Shown one piece after another: positions 46,165-55,203 of a stretch of 64,000 nt of DNA (the stretch's first letter is position 1; each line of letters starts with the position of its first letter). Source of the DNA: Microbacterium foliorum (GTDB lineage Bacteria; Actinomycetota; Actinomycetes; Actinomycetales; Microbacteriaceae); the NCBI RefSeq assembly GCF_003367705.1, contig NZ_CP031425.1:62001-126000 (forward strand). The letters run 5' to 3'. The notes beneath the pieces are model-generated. The model saw only the letters and a list, made by a program, of their open reading frames with translations, had not been told where the DNA came from and ran no database searches. The position numbers were made by a program, and so were the translations under genes.

Positions 46165-46872
46165 ATGGGCGGAGCGATCCTCTGGGGCGTGGTGGCGGCG
46201 GCGCCCCTCTTCGTCGGCGCAGTGCTCGCACTGCTGCGCGCCTGGCCGCCGCGCTGGCTCGGCATCGTGCTCGGATTCGGTGCGGGGGCGCTCATGGCGT
46301 CGATCGCATTCGAGCTGTGGGAGGAGGGGCTCGCGCTCGCCGGCCCCATCCCGCTCGTGCTCGGCGTCGCGCTGGGAGCGATCAGCTACTACATCGCCGC
46401 CCGCATCCTCGACGCCAGAGCCGCGAAGAAGAAGGGGCAGGCCGGCGGCGGGCAGCTCGCGGTGGGGGCGCTGCTCGACGGCATCCCTGAGCAGCTGGTG
46501 CTCGGCATCGGGCTGGCGTCCGGCGAGCCGGTGAGCGTGGCGCTCGTCGTCGCGATCCTCGTATCGAACCTGCCGGAATCGATCGGCTCCGCGGCGGACC
46601 TGCTGCAGGGTGGGATGGCGAAGTCGCGGGTGCTGCTGCTGTGGGCCGGAGTCGCGGTCGTCTGCGCGGCGGCGACCGTCGCGGGATTCGCCCTCACGAG
46701 TGTGACCGGAGATGCCTTCCGCGCCGGTGCGAGCGGATTCGCCGCCGGAGCCCTGCTCGTGATGCTGGTCGACTCCATGATCCCGGAGGCGCAGTCCAAG
46801 GCGAAGGAATCGACGGGGCTCGCGACCGTGCTGGGCTTCGCGCTCGCCGCAGGTCTCGCCCTCGCCTCCTGA
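46165..46872 (+). CDS. ZIP-like (ZupT-related) membrane protein lacking metal-site histidines
   Basis: The 235-aa protein has eight helices in ZIP order. The helix 4 and 5 signatures, normally HNFPEG and HNIPEG-like, read LDGIPEQLVLG and VSNLPESIGSA: the Pro-Glu pairs remain but the histidines are replaced by Asp and Ser. GAAGGAGG precedes the ATG. Divalent metal transport is possible with altered selectivity, or the protein has another role. Confidence 0.82.
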   Translation: MGGAILWGVVAAAPLFVGAVLALLRAWPPRWLGIVLGFGAGALMASIAFELWEEGLALAGPIPLVLGVALGAISYYIAARILDARAAKKKGQAGGGQLAVGALLDGIPEQLVLGIGLASGEPVSVALVVAILVSNLPESIGSAADLLQGGMAKSRVLLLWAGVAVVCAAATVAGFALTSVTGDAFRAGASGFAAGALLVMLVDSMIPEAQSKAKESTGLATVLGFALAAGLALAS

Positions 46873-46976
46873 CGACCGCGAGGCAAAAGGAAACCCCGAC
46901 CGTCACACTCGCGTGCGCTGCGTCGGGGACTGGTTCTATCGTACCCCTTGAGAAATCCGCAAGCAATGGAGGAAAC

Positions 46977-47714
46977 GTGCACCGTCTTCGCGCAGCGATC
47001 CCTGCGGCCAGGATCGCGCGATACGACAAGGTCTGCGCGGACACTGACGTCGATGGGATGGATCTTTATCGATGGGCCAGCTCGGTGGCGCTTGCGGTGT
47101 TCGACGACCTCGGACACCTCGAGGTCGCGATGCGATCGGCGATGGCGAGGGAGCTCGCTGCGACCTATGGAGTCAACTGGTACGAGCGCGTGGAGATTCT
47201 TGACGAGGACACTCTCGAACTCATCTCTGAAGCCTGGCAGACGGGTCATCTGTCGAAGTTGGACGCCGATTCGATCGTGATTCACGGAAAACTGGTGGCG
47301 ACCCTGATGTTCGGCTTCTGGGTGAAGATCTTGGGCAAGGGTGGATATCAGGGCACGGACGAAGATCGATCTCGTCGCATCTACGACACCCTGCTCTGGA
47401 AGCCGGCGCTGCGTAGGGCATTCCCCGAGGTCGGAGACTTCGATCGGTCTCGCGTGGAGTCCGCTGCGCGTCGTGTGCGGTCGCTACGCAACCGCATCGC
47501 CCATCACGAGCACATCATCTGGGGCGTTCCCATCGCAGGCGAGCAGGATTCGAGTGGAACCCCCGTGCGACTGTCGCTAACCGAGGCGCACGACACCCTC
47601 ATCGAACTCGCTGGCTACGTCGACAAGGGCCTCGCAGGCTGGCTGATGGAGAACAGCCGGGTGCACACGCTGATCGAAGAATGTCCGGTCTGGGAGGGGC
47701 ATCTCGATCTCTGA
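46977..47714 (+). CDS. Abi_2-family abortive infection protein (HEPN-type)
   Basis: The 245-aa protein resembles the Abi_2/AbiD-AbiF family: an N-terminal helical part (DLYRWASSVALAVFDDLGHLEVAMR), a middle HGKLVATLMFGFWVKIL and a C-terminal RSLRNRIAHHEHI, which is an Rx4H HEPN ribonuclease motif. GTG at 46977 is chosen because GGAGG lies 5-6 nt upstream. It stands without an obvious antitoxin. G+C is lower than neighbours, pointing to acquisition. Phage defence by RNA cleavage is inferred from the family. Confidence 0.85.
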   Translation: MHRLRAAIPAARIARYDKVCADTDVDGMDLYRWASSVALAVFDDLGHLEVAMRSAMARELAATYGVNWYERVEILDEDTLELISEAWQTGHLSKLDADSIVIHGKLVATLMFGFWVKILGKGGYQGTDEDRSRRIYDTLLWKPALRRAFPEVGDFDRSRVESAARRVRSLRNRIAHHEHIIWGVPIAGEQDSSGTPVRLSLTEAHDTLIELAGYVDKGLAGWLMENSRVHTLIEECPVWEGHLDL

Positions 47715-47745
47715 ACCAGGCCCCTCGAGTGGCCGCGGCGCCCGA

Positions 47746-48894
47746 TCACTGGAACCCGGGGTAGTCCTTCAGCTTCTCCTCGTATTCCGCCCGATCGTTC
47801 TCGCTGAGCACGGCGCTCGCGAGCACGACCATCTGCAGCCCTTCGAGCGGTTCCCCGGTGCGTGCGCTCTGCGCCTCGCGCGTGGTGCGGAAGTCGCCCG
47901 TCGGGTCGTTCGACAGGTCGTAGATGTTGGCGTAGAGCCGCGTCGGATCGGGGTAGTTGTCGGTGTAGTACTCCCACGTGTGCTGCTCGCGCGGGTCTTC
48001 GCTGCCGTAGAGCTTCGCGATCATCGTCGGATCGATGCCCGAGTACTCGCCGTTGAACGAGTAGAGCGGCGGCATCCCGTGCTCGGCGACGACCGCGTCG
48101 ATGGTGGCCATGACGTCGAGCTTGGTGTTGTAGTCCTGGATCGGCTGGGTGGTCGCCCACCCCACCGACGTGTACTCGATCAGCATCGATTCTCCGCCGT
48201 ACCCGTTGCGCTCGGGACGCAGGTCCTCGTCGCCGACCTGCACCCATTCGTACCCGTACTCGGCGGTGATGCGGGCGCGGATGTCGGCGAAGACGCTGTC
48301 GGCCTCCGCCCGCACCTCCTCGAGCGACTGCTGACGGAGGGCTGCCTGAGGGTCGGTGCCCTTGATGCCCGGGTAGGCCTCCTCGTGCTTCTGCTCCTCG
48401 GTCTTCATGCCGTCGTAGCTTCCGGATGCCGAGGTCTGCAGTGCACCGATGCCGCCGACGGTGGCGACGTTGAAGATCAGCGTGACCGCGAGCGCCACGG
48501 CGGCCAGGGTGCGTCCGCGGGCGGTGAACAGAGCGCCGACGATCACGGCCGCCACGACGAGCTGCAGTGTCAGCATCGTGACGCCGTAGAGCACGTCGGT
48601 CGCTCCCACGGCCAGCGTGATCAGCAGGATCGCGGCGAACAGGATGCCGGCCACCAGCGAGATCCAGCCCAGGGCGTTCGCCGGTCTCTTCGGCGCGTCC
48701 GCGGTGCCGGGGGCGGTGCCGGATGCCGAGCCGGTCGCAGAGCCGGTCGCGGTGGCCGTGGTTCCCGGGATGCCGGGCTGCTGCACGAAGGGGCCGGATG
48801 CGCGGCGCGCGTTGCGGTATCCGCCGGGAGGCGGCACCGGCGGCGCCCCTTCGGTGCCGGCGACGTAGCGCGCGCGCTGCTTCTCGTGATCCAT
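47746..48894 (-). CDS. membrane protein ending the MoxR-VWA operon
   Basis: The 382-aa protein has a proline/glycine/threonine-rich cytosolic start, three to four helices (ALGWISLVAGILFAAILLI, LQLVVAAVIVGALF, LAAVALAVTLIFNVATVGG) and a 220-residue extracytoplasmic domain with no recognised motif. It overlaps the TPR gene as TGATG. It is the last gene of the seven-gene operon; the domain may sense or bind something outside the cell (inference). Confidence 0.72.
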   Translation of the reverse strand: MDHEKQRARYVAGTEGAPPVPPPGGYRNARRASGPFVQQPGIPGTTATATGSATGSASGTAPGTADAPKRPANALGWISLVAGILFAAILLITLAVGATDVLYGVTMLTLQLVVAAVIVGALFTARGRTLAAVALAVTLIFNVATVGGIGALQTSASGSYDGMKTEEQKHEEAYPGIKGTDPQAALRQQSLEEVRAEADSVFADIRARITAEYGYEWVQVGDEDLRPERNGYGGESMLIEYTSVGWATTQPIQDYNTKLDVMATIDAVVAEHGMPPLYSFNGEYSGIDPTMIAKLYGSEDPREQHTWEYYTDNYPDPTRLYANIYDLSNDPTGDFRTTREAQSARTGEPLEGLQMVVLASAVLSENDRAEYEEKLKDYPGFQ

Positions 48895-49673
48895 CACCAT
48901 GGCTTGTCCGTCCCCGAGCCGCCGCCGTCTTCGCCCTGCTGCTGGTCGCGCTCCTGCGTGCCCTGCTCGAGCTTGTCCTTGAGCTCGTCGAGCTTGTCCT
49001 CCGACGGTTGCGGCTCCGACTCCTCCTGAGGCTGCTCCTCCTCGGGCGGCGTCTGCTGCTGCTGCTTCTGCTTCAGCCGGCCCTCGAGATCCTCCTTGCT
49101 CTGCTGCATGTCACGGTCGGGGTCGGAGGACTGCTCCTCCGCCTCGTCGCTGTCGCACTCCGGCGGCATCTCGGACGTGACGGTGAGCGCCTCGCCGTAG
49201 AGCGCCGCGGCTCCCGTGCCGTCGCCGTCGGCCCTGGCCGCATCTCCCATGCGCTCGATCACGAGCCCGAGGTTGATGCGCACGCTGCAGACCTCGAGGC
49301 CGGTGGCCAGGTCGAGCGATTCCTCGAGCTTCGCGCGCGATGCCGACAGCTCCTCGGCGCCGGCGAGGGCGGTGCCCGCGTTGAAGGGAGCCTTATAGGG
49401 CTCGAACCAGTTGAGGAACTCCTGGCCGTGGGCGGCGGACTCCGATCCCGCGAAGTCGTCGGCGACGTAGGCCGTGATCGACTGGTGCGCGAACGCGTAC
49501 ATGCTCAGCACCTTGCCGACGAAGAGCAGCGCGGCGAGAGTGAGGGGCAGCGTGCCGATCGCGATCCAGCGGCGGATGCGGCGCCGCCGACGGTTCGATG
49601 CCAGAAGAGCGGATGCCGCCCTCGCGCGGAGGTCCTCGGGCGCCGTCGCCTCGGGTGCGGTCGTCTCGGTCAC
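48894..49673 (-). CDS. membrane-anchored TPR-like protein of the MoxR-VWA operon
   Basis: The 259-aa protein has one helix (WIAIGTLPLTLAALLFVGKVL), a helical TPR-like middle (LDLATGLEVCSVRINLGLVIERMGDAARADG) and a Gln/Glu-rich tail likely to form a coiled coil. It takes the place of BatB/BatC-type TPR subunits found in such operons. GTGA overlap with the VWA gene before it. Confidence 0.75.
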   Translation of the reverse strand: MTETTAPEATAPEDLRARAASALLASNRRRRRIRRWIAIGTLPLTLAALLFVGKVLSMYAFAHQSITAYVADDFAGSESAAHGQEFLNWFEPYKAPFNAGTALAGAEELSASRAKLEESLDLATGLEVCSVRINLGLVIERMGDAARADGDGTGAAALYGEALTVTSEMPPECDSDEAEEQSSDPDRDMQQSKEDLEGRLKQKQQQQTPPEEEQPQEESEPQPSEDKLDELKDKLEQGTQERDQQQGEDGGGSGTDKPW

Positions 49674-50773
49674 GCGGCACCTCCGTCGTCGGGCCTGGAC
49701 GTCGTCGCTTCGCGCGTCGACCGGGATGCGTCGCGCGCCGACCGGGTCGCGTCGCGCGTCGATCGGTCCCGGTCGCGGGTCGCGCGGGCACGCGGGGTGC
49801 GCAGCAGCCGCAGCCGGGCGACGAGCATGCCGGCCCGCGCCAGTTCGACGCCGAGCAGGGCGACGACGACGAGCGCGGCGATCCAGTAGAGCTCGGTGAC
49901 GTTGCCGACGGATCCGGATTCGGCGTAGTTCGTCGTCGTCGAGGGGGCGTCGGGCAGCACGATCTCGGCATCCGCCGTGCGGTGCTGGTACTCGACGCCG
50001 AGCTCACCGGCGATCGCCTCGAGGTTCGTCTCGTCGATCACCGACAGCGCGTTCGACCCCTGGTACTCGATGTACTCGCCGGATCCCGAGTCGCCGAGAC
50101 CGCCGGTGGTCAGCCGCATCGGCCCGCCCTCCGCGGTGCCGTAGCCGAACACGGCACCGGCGTCGGTGAACTCCGCGCTGCCGTCGAACGGCTCGGGTGC
50201 CGAGGTGACCGTCTGCTCGCCGTCGCCGAAGTAGAACACCATGCGCGAGCGGTCGGGTGAGGACTCCGCCGCGTTCGAGAGGGTCTCTGTGAGCAGCGGA
50301 CTCGCGATGCCGATCGAGCTGCCCCGCGACTGACTCGTCACCTCGGGGCGCAGCACGTCGAGAGACGAGATGAGGGAGGTGGTGTCGGTGGTGAGCGGCA
50401 TCCGCAGGTCGGCCGAGGCGTCGAAGGTGATCAGGGCGAACCGTGCTCCCGGGTACTCGTCGACGATGCTCTGCACGTCGGCGCGCACTCCGTCGAGGCG
50501 CGGCTCGTCGCCGTTCCAGTCCTCGGCGACGATGCTCGCGGTGGTGTCGACGACCAGCACGACGTCGGTGTCGGTCGCGAGGGTCTGGGTGGCGCCGCCG
50601 GGGATGCCGGGGCGCAGGAACATGACGAAGCAGGCCAGCAGCAGCACGAGCCGCAGGACCCACAGCGCCTTGTCGCGGCCCTTCGCCTTCGCCAGCGCGA
50701 TCACGGCGAGAGCCCCGACCGGCGCGCACAGCAGCACGAGGAGGAAGACGTTCAGCACGGGCTGGAAGATCAC
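49670..50773 (-). CDS. VWA-domain membrane protein (BatA-like), variant metal site
   Basis: The 367-aa protein has two N-terminal helices, a von Willebrand A domain with a MIDAS-like DTTASI (instead of DxSxS), VDEYPGARFALITFDASADLRMPLT and a C-terminal helix with a basic Arg/Asp/Thr tail of repeated SRD/TRD. GTG at 50773 overlaps the preceding VWA gene as GTGA. Together with the next VWA protein it probably forms a membrane complex served by the MoxR ATPase. Confidence 0.85.
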   Translation of the reverse strand: MIFQPVLNVFLLVLLCAPVGALAVIALAKAKGRDKALWVLRLVLLLACFVMFLRPGIPGGATQTLATDTDVVLVVDTTASIVAEDWNGDEPRLDGVRADVQSIVDEYPGARFALITFDASADLRMPLTTDTTSLISSLDVLRPEVTSQSRGSSIGIASPLLTETLSNAAESSPDRSRMVFYFGDGEQTVTSAPEPFDGSAEFTDAGAVFGYGTAEGGPMRLTTGGLGDSGSGEYIEYQGSNALSVIDETNLEAIAGELGVEYQHRTADAEIVLPDAPSTTTNYAESGSVGNVTELYWIAALVVVALLGVELARAGMLVARLRLLRTPRARATRDRDRSTRDATRSARDASRSTREATTSRPDDGGAA

Positions 50774-51756
50774 AGTCGCACCCTCCACAGCACCACGAGG
50801 AACGAGAGCATCGAGATCAGCAGCACCACGATCCACAGGTTCGGGGTATCGGTCCACACCACCTGCGCCTGTCCCTTCAGCTCCGTCGCCTCCTGCTCCT
50901 GCACCTGGGTGACGATGTCGCTGACGGTGGTCGTGTCGCGCAGGCCGTAGGCCGCGCCTCCCGTGACTTCGGCCGCCTTCGCCAGCTCGGCGCTCACGGC
51001 GTCGTCCTTGCCCGCGACGGGGTTGAGCGCGAACACGCGCACGCCGATCGAGTCGGCATACGCGGCCGCCTCGTCGAGGGTCACGATCGAGGCTCCGTTG
51101 ATCTCGTTGTCGGTGGCGAAGATGATCGACCGGGAGCGCTCGTCGTCGGGGTGGTCGAACGCCATCGTGCAGGCCGCGAGCCCGTCGCCGATCAGCGAGG
51201 CGCCGTTGCCGTTCAGCGTGCCGACCCAGTGCTCCGGGACCTGATCGGTGTAGTCGAAGCTCTCCCGGATGCTCTGCAGATGACCGCGGATGAAGTCGTA
51301 GTCGTCCGTGAGCGGGAAGATCTGCACGGGCGAGCTGTTGAAGATGGTCAGTCCGATGCGCTCCCCCTCGAAGTCGTCGAGCAGATCCTCGAACACCGAC
51401 AGCACCTCGACATCGACCTCGCTCATCGATCCCGAGACGTCGAGGCAGAGCATGATGTCGCGGCTCGTGTTGACCGGCTGGATGGTCTGCGACGACATCG
51501 GCCGCGCCGCGATGACTCCCGCCGACAGTGCGGCGACCACTCCGAGCAGCAGGACGGCCGAGAGGGCGAGCACGCGACGGTTCAACGCCTGGCGGAAGGT
51601 GGGCAGCGCCCGCAGACGCTCGGCGCGGGCGACGCGGGCGCGCTCGTGCTCCTCGGTCCTGGCGCCGCTGCGCAGGCCGACGACCACCCCGATCGCGATC
51701 GCGGCGAGTACGACGCCCACCGCGACGAGGATCAGCCATCCGTTGGCTAGTGCCAT
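50770..51756 (-). CDS. VWA-domain membrane protein (BatA-like) with intact MIDAS
   Basis: The 328-aa protein has helices at both ends (VAVGVVLAAIAIGVVVGL, VLALSAVLLLGVVAALSAG, LWIVVLLISMLSFLVVLW) and a VWA domain between with DVSGSMS, TIFNSS and ATDNEI completing the metal-ion-dependent adhesion site. It overlaps its neighbours by 10 and 4 bp. Such proteins act with MoxR ATPases in envelope stress or metal-cofactor insertion in other bacteria. Confidence 0.9.
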   Translation of the reverse strand: MALANGWLILVAVGVVLAAIAIGVVVGLRSGARTEEHERARVARAERLRALPTFRQALNRRVLALSAVLLLGVVAALSAGVIAARPMSSQTIQPVNTSRDIMLCLDVSGSMSEVDVEVLSVFEDLLDDFEGERIGLTIFNSSPVQIFPLTDDYDFIRGHLQSIRESFDYTDQVPEHWVGTLNGNGASLIGDGLAACTMAFDHPDDERSRSIIFATDNEINGASIVTLDEAAAYADSIGVRVFALNPVAGKDDAVSAELAKAAEVTGGAAYGLRDTTTVSDIVTQVQEQEATELKGQAQVVWTDTPNLWIVVLLISMLSFLVVLWRVRL

Positions 51757-52238
51757 GTGCGCACCACCGTTCGCGCGGCCTCGGCACCCGCGGCCGGATC
51801 GATCGCGGGACCCTGACGGAAGATGCTGGGGTAGTAATGACGCCCCATGGCGTCGATCAGCGCCGGATGCACCCCGCGCGCGACGAGATCGTCGAGGGCG
51901 AGCACCGGGGCTTCGAGTCCGCTGTACTCGTTGACGAACGTGCGCACCACGCGGCTGAACTCGAGGTTCGCATTGCGGGCCGAGAGCGTGCGGGCGCGGT
52001 AGTCGTCTTCGATGCGCTGGATGCGGTCGAGATACTCCACCCGCAGCTGCGACAGCACGTCGACGGTCAGCAGCAAGGGCCCCTGCGACTCGTCGGTGAG
52101 GGGGAGATCGCGACGCGGCCGGGTGAGGGCGGCCACCAGCCAGGCTCCCGCGATCAGGAGCGCGAGGACGCCGAACGCGAGCAGGATCCAGCCCCAGCCG
52201 TACTGGGCCGGAGGGTAGAGCTCGTCAGAGCCGGGCAT
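51747..52238 (-). CDS. small membrane protein of the MoxR-VWA operon
   Basis: The 163-aa protein has one N-terminal helix (WGWILLAFGVLALLIAGAWLVAAL) and a helical cytosolic domain. It sits between DUF58 and VWA genes where a DUF4381-like subunit is often found; the match is by position and topology only. It overlaps DUF58 by 14 bp. Confidence 0.7.
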   Translation of the reverse strand: MPGSDELYPPAQYGWGWILLAFGVLALLIAGAWLVAALTRPRRDLPLTDESQGPLLLTVDVLSQLRVEYLDRIQRIEDDYRARTLSARNANLEFSRVVRTFVNEYSGLEAPVLALDDLVARGVHPALIDAMGRHYYPSIFRQGPAIDPAAGAEAARTVVRTWH

Positions 52239-53112
52239 TCGACCTCCGATTCAGCAGCTGGAGCAGCTGCGAGACGGCGTCGTCCTGACCGGCCAGCACG
52301 CTGTGGCTGATCTCCATGCGCGTGAGCACCTCGGCCAGGCGGGCGGCGTCCGCCTCGGTCTGCGCCGTGAGCTCGCGGATGATGTCGAGGTCACCCTGCA
52401 CGAAGTCCGGCACCTCCCACAGACTGTCCACATCGCTGCGGATCGTTCCGGTCGCGTGGTCGAGCACGGGATCCGCGTCGCTCACGGTCAGCCACAGCAC
52501 GTCGTGCTGCACGCGCAGGCGTCGCAGCATCCGCTCGGTCTCGTCGGTCACGGGAGCCTCGTCGGTGATCACCACGACGATCATCCGGCGCGAGATGGTG
52601 CGGGTGACGTACGAGAGCAGGGCGTCGCGGTCGCTGGACGCGGTGCTGGAGTCGATGGCCCCGTCGATCGTGCGCAGCGCGTGTTCGAGAGCGCCCTCGC
52701 TGCGGCCCGGTGCGCGGCGACGGATGCGGTCGGAATCGCCGTACACGAGCGAGAAGTCGTCGCCGTGCCGCAGCGCCAGCACCCCGAGCACACCGGTGGC
52801 GAGGATCGCGAGGTCCTTCTTCGACCTCTCGTCGTGGGCGAGAGCGGCCATCGAGCGTCCGGTGTCGACCACGAAGAGGATGGTGTGCATGCGCATCGCC
52901 CGGTGCCGCTTGACCAGGGGTGTGCCCAACCGGGCGGTCGCGCGCCAGTCGATGTCGCGCACCTGATCGCCGTACTCGTACTTGCGCAGATCCTCGAAGT
53001 CGAGGCTGCGCCCGTGCAGCAACGACGCGTAGGCGCCGTCGAGCGCGTGCAGCGACTTGCGCGACGAGTGGATGAAGAGCTTGCTCTTCACCTGGGTGAT
53101 CAGGCTGGGCAT
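52225..53112 (-). CDS. DUF58 domain protein
   Basis: The 295-aa protein has the DUF58 core GRSLDFEDLRKYEYGDQVRDIDWRATARLGTPLVK and a degenerate VWA fold (LFVVDTGRSM, VVVITDEAPV). DUF58 proteins are the constant partners of MoxR ATPases. ATG at 53112 lies 8 bp after the moxR stop. Confidence 0.92.
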   Translation of the reverse strand: MPSLITQVKSKLFIHSSRKSLHALDGAYASLLHGRSLDFEDLRKYEYGDQVRDIDWRATARLGTPLVKRHRAMRMHTILFVVDTGRSMAALAHDERSKKDLAILATGVLGVLALRHGDDFSLVYGDSDRIRRRAPGRSEGALEHALRTIDGAIDSSTASSDRDALLSYVTRTISRRMIVVVITDEAPVTDETERMLRRLRVQHDVLWLTVSDADPVLDHATGTIRSDVDSLWEVPDFVQGDLDIIRELTAQTEADAARLAEVLTRMEISHSVLAGQDDAVSQLLQLLNRRSNARL

Positions 53113-53120
53113 GGCGGGTG

Positions 53121-54266
53121 TCAGGGTGTGGGGACCGACGCGAAGATCTGGTCGATGATCTCCTCGCTGCGGATGCCCTCGGCGTCGGCCTCGAACGTCA
53201 GCAGCACGCGGTGGCGCAGCACCAGGTGGCGCAGCGAGCGGATGTCCTCGGGCAGCACGTGCGCGCGGCCGTTGAGCAGGGCGAGTGCGCGGGCGGCCTG
53301 CAGGAAGGCGATGCTCGCGCGGGGGCTCGCGCCGTACTTGATGTATCGGGCGCGCTCCTCGCCGATGTAGGGGGCGGGGTTCCGCGTGACATAGGTGATC
53401 GAGACGATGTAGTTGCGGATCGCGGGGTCGACGTAGATGCGGCTCGCGACGTCCTGCAGCATGTCGACGTCGTCGAGGCCGATCGCGCTCGAGACGTGAC
53501 GGTCGGGATCGAGCACGCCGGAGTCGATGCGACCGAGGATCTCGAACTCCTCGGCAGGGCTCGGGTACTCGACGATCTCCTTGAGCAGGAAGCGGTCCAT
53601 CTGCGCCTCGGGCAGCTCGTACGTGCCCTCCTGCTCGATGGGGTTCTGCGTCGCGATCACGAGGAACGGCTTGGGCAGGTGATGCACCTCGCCGCCGATC
53701 GTGGTCTGGTGCTCCTGCATGGCCTCGAGCATGGCGCTCTGGGTCTTCGCGCTCGAGCGGTTGATCTCGTCGAGCAGCACGAAGTTGGCGTGCACCGGAC
53801 CCAGCACGGTGCGGAAGGAGCCGGTCGCCGCGTCGTAGATCTGGTTGCCGGTGATGTCGCTGGGCAGCAGGTCGGGCGTGCACTGGATGCGCTTGAACTG
53901 CGCTTTGACCGTGTCGGCGAGCGTGCTCGCGGCAGTCGTCTTCGCGAGCCCCGGAACGCTCTCGAGCAGGATGTGGCCGCCGGCGATCAGCGAGATCAGC
54001 AGGCTCATGCGCAGCCGCTCCTGACCGACCATCTTTGCCGAGTACGCGTCGGAGACGGTCTTCAGCACCTCGCTCGCTCGACGCAGCTCGGCATCGGTCG
54101 GGGCTTCGGACTTTCTGCTCGCCGAGGGGGACGCGGGTGGTGCGGCGGCCGCAGCCGCGGCACGGGTGGCCGGAGCGGGCGGGGCCGGGGGCATCGACGC
54201 GCCGGGCGGCGCGGGGGGAGGCGGCGTCGCGCGTGCAGAGGGCTCGGGCGCGTAGGGCTCGTTCAT
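53121..54266 (-). CDS. MoxR-family AAA+ ATPase
   Basis: The 381-aa ATPase has a Pro/Ala-rich N-terminal 50 residues, Walker A in [13 protein letters not shown], Walker [13 protein letters not shown], sensor 1 [16 protein letters not shown] and a C-terminal lid with [19 protein letters not shown] at 54266 follows GAGGAG. It is a chaperone-like remodeller for the VWA proteins encoded downstream. A -10-like TACGCT lies at 54322-54317. Confidence 0.94.
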   Translation of the reverse strand: MNEPYAPEPSARATPPPPAPPGASMPPAPPAPATRAAAAAAAPPASPSASRKSEAPTDAELRRASEVLKTVSDAYSAKMVGQERLRMSLLISLIAGGHILLESVPGLAKTTAASTLADTVKAQFKRIQCTPDLLPSDITGNQIYDAATGSFRTVLGPVHANFVLLDEINRSSAKTQSAMLEAMQEHQTTIGGEVHHLPKPFLVIATQNPIEQEGTYELPEAQMDRFLLKEIVEYPSPAEEFEILGRIDSGVLDPDRHVSSAIGLDDVDMLQDVASRIYVDPAIRNYIVSITYVTRNPAPYIGEERARYIKYGASPRASIAFLQAARALALLNGRAHVLPEDIRSLRHLVLRHRVLLTFEADAEGIRSEEIIDQIFASVPTP

Positions 54267-54352
54267 CGATGTGTCTCCTCGTTGCCACGGGGACGCATCG
54301 ACGATCCCCCGCGACCAGCGTAACCGCATCCGCACACCCCGATCCGGCGCGC

Positions 54353-54374
54353 GCATGGGGACTTGTGCCCATGC
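54353..54374 (-). terminator. short hairpin after the second Pr6Pr gene
   Basis: GCATGGG and CCCATGC form a 7-bp stem with an 8-nt centre between the Pr6Pr stop and the moxR promoter. It is the best terminator candidate there but has no U-run. Confidence 0.3.
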
Positions 54375-54417
54375 GGACGCCCGGCTGTGCCGCTGCCGGT
54401 TCCGGAGCGGATGCCGG

Positions 54418-55122
54418 TCAGGCGTCTCCGGCCGCCACCCGTGCACCGCGCCGGCGACCGACCAGGACGACCAGGGCGGCCACACCGATGATCGCGACCG
54501 CGATGCCGATGATGTAGCCGGCGACGCCGAGGTAGCCGCCGACGAGGCGCGGGTCGAGGAACGGATACGGGTACCACCAGGTGTTCCCCGTGGCGGGCGA
54601 GGTGATGAAGTTCGCGCGGATCATCGTGTAGATCGCCCAGAGGATCGGGAAGATCGCGGCGATGAAGATCGTGCTCCAGGAGAGGGCGCGTCGCCGAGGC
54701 GCGAAGAGCACGTCGAGCAGCAGGAACAGAGGGAACACGACGTGCAGCACCTCGTTCGACCAGGGGACCGTGACGCCCTGGGGCAGTTCGACGCCGCGGA
54801 GCAGGGTGTTGTAGACGATGCCGGTCACGATCATGTAGGTGCTCGCGCAGACGAGGGCGACGGCGAGCCCGTTCGGCTCCGGCCGGTCGTCACGGCGGTG
54901 GCGCAGTGCCCAGACCGCCGCGATGATCAGGACGATTGCTGCGAGCAGGTTCGACAGGATCGTGAAGAAGCTGAGGAAGTTCGCGGCGACCGTGGGCAGA
55001 TGCTGCCCCCACTCGGTCGTGGCGTCGAGGGCGTTCTGGATGCTGCGGGACAGCTGGGCGATGATCGCGGCGAGTGAGAGCACTGCTGCAGCGAGTCGTG
55101 CGTAGGGCCACCAGGTCGTCAT
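54418..55122 (-). CDS. Pr6Pr (FAR-17a/AIG1-like) family membrane protein
   Basis: The 234-aa protein has six helices and the family motif [14 protein letters not shown] before the last helix; [16 protein letters not shown] in helix 2 is also typical. ATG at 55122 follows GGAGG. It is a paralogue of the protein at 1794-2405 and shows the complete N-terminal helix that the other lacks behind its GTG. Function unknown. Confidence 0.87.
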   Translation of the reverse strand: MTTWWPYARLAAAVLSLAAIIAQLSRSIQNALDATTEWGQHLPTVAANFLSFFTILSNLLAAIVLIIAAVWALRHRRDDRPEPNGLAVALVCASTYMIVTGIVYNTLLRGVELPQGVTVPWSNEVLHVVFPLFLLLDVLFAPRRRALSWSTIFIAAIFPILWAIYTMIRANFITSPATGNTWWYPYPFLDPRLVGGYLGVAGYIIGIAVAIIGVAALVVLVGRRRGARVAAGDA

Positions 55123-55203
55123 CTTCGCCTCCGCGCACACCCTATCGGGCGAGGAGGGTGAAGCGGGAGGGGAGGCCTCGGCATACCGGGCGGAGCGCAC
55201 GGG

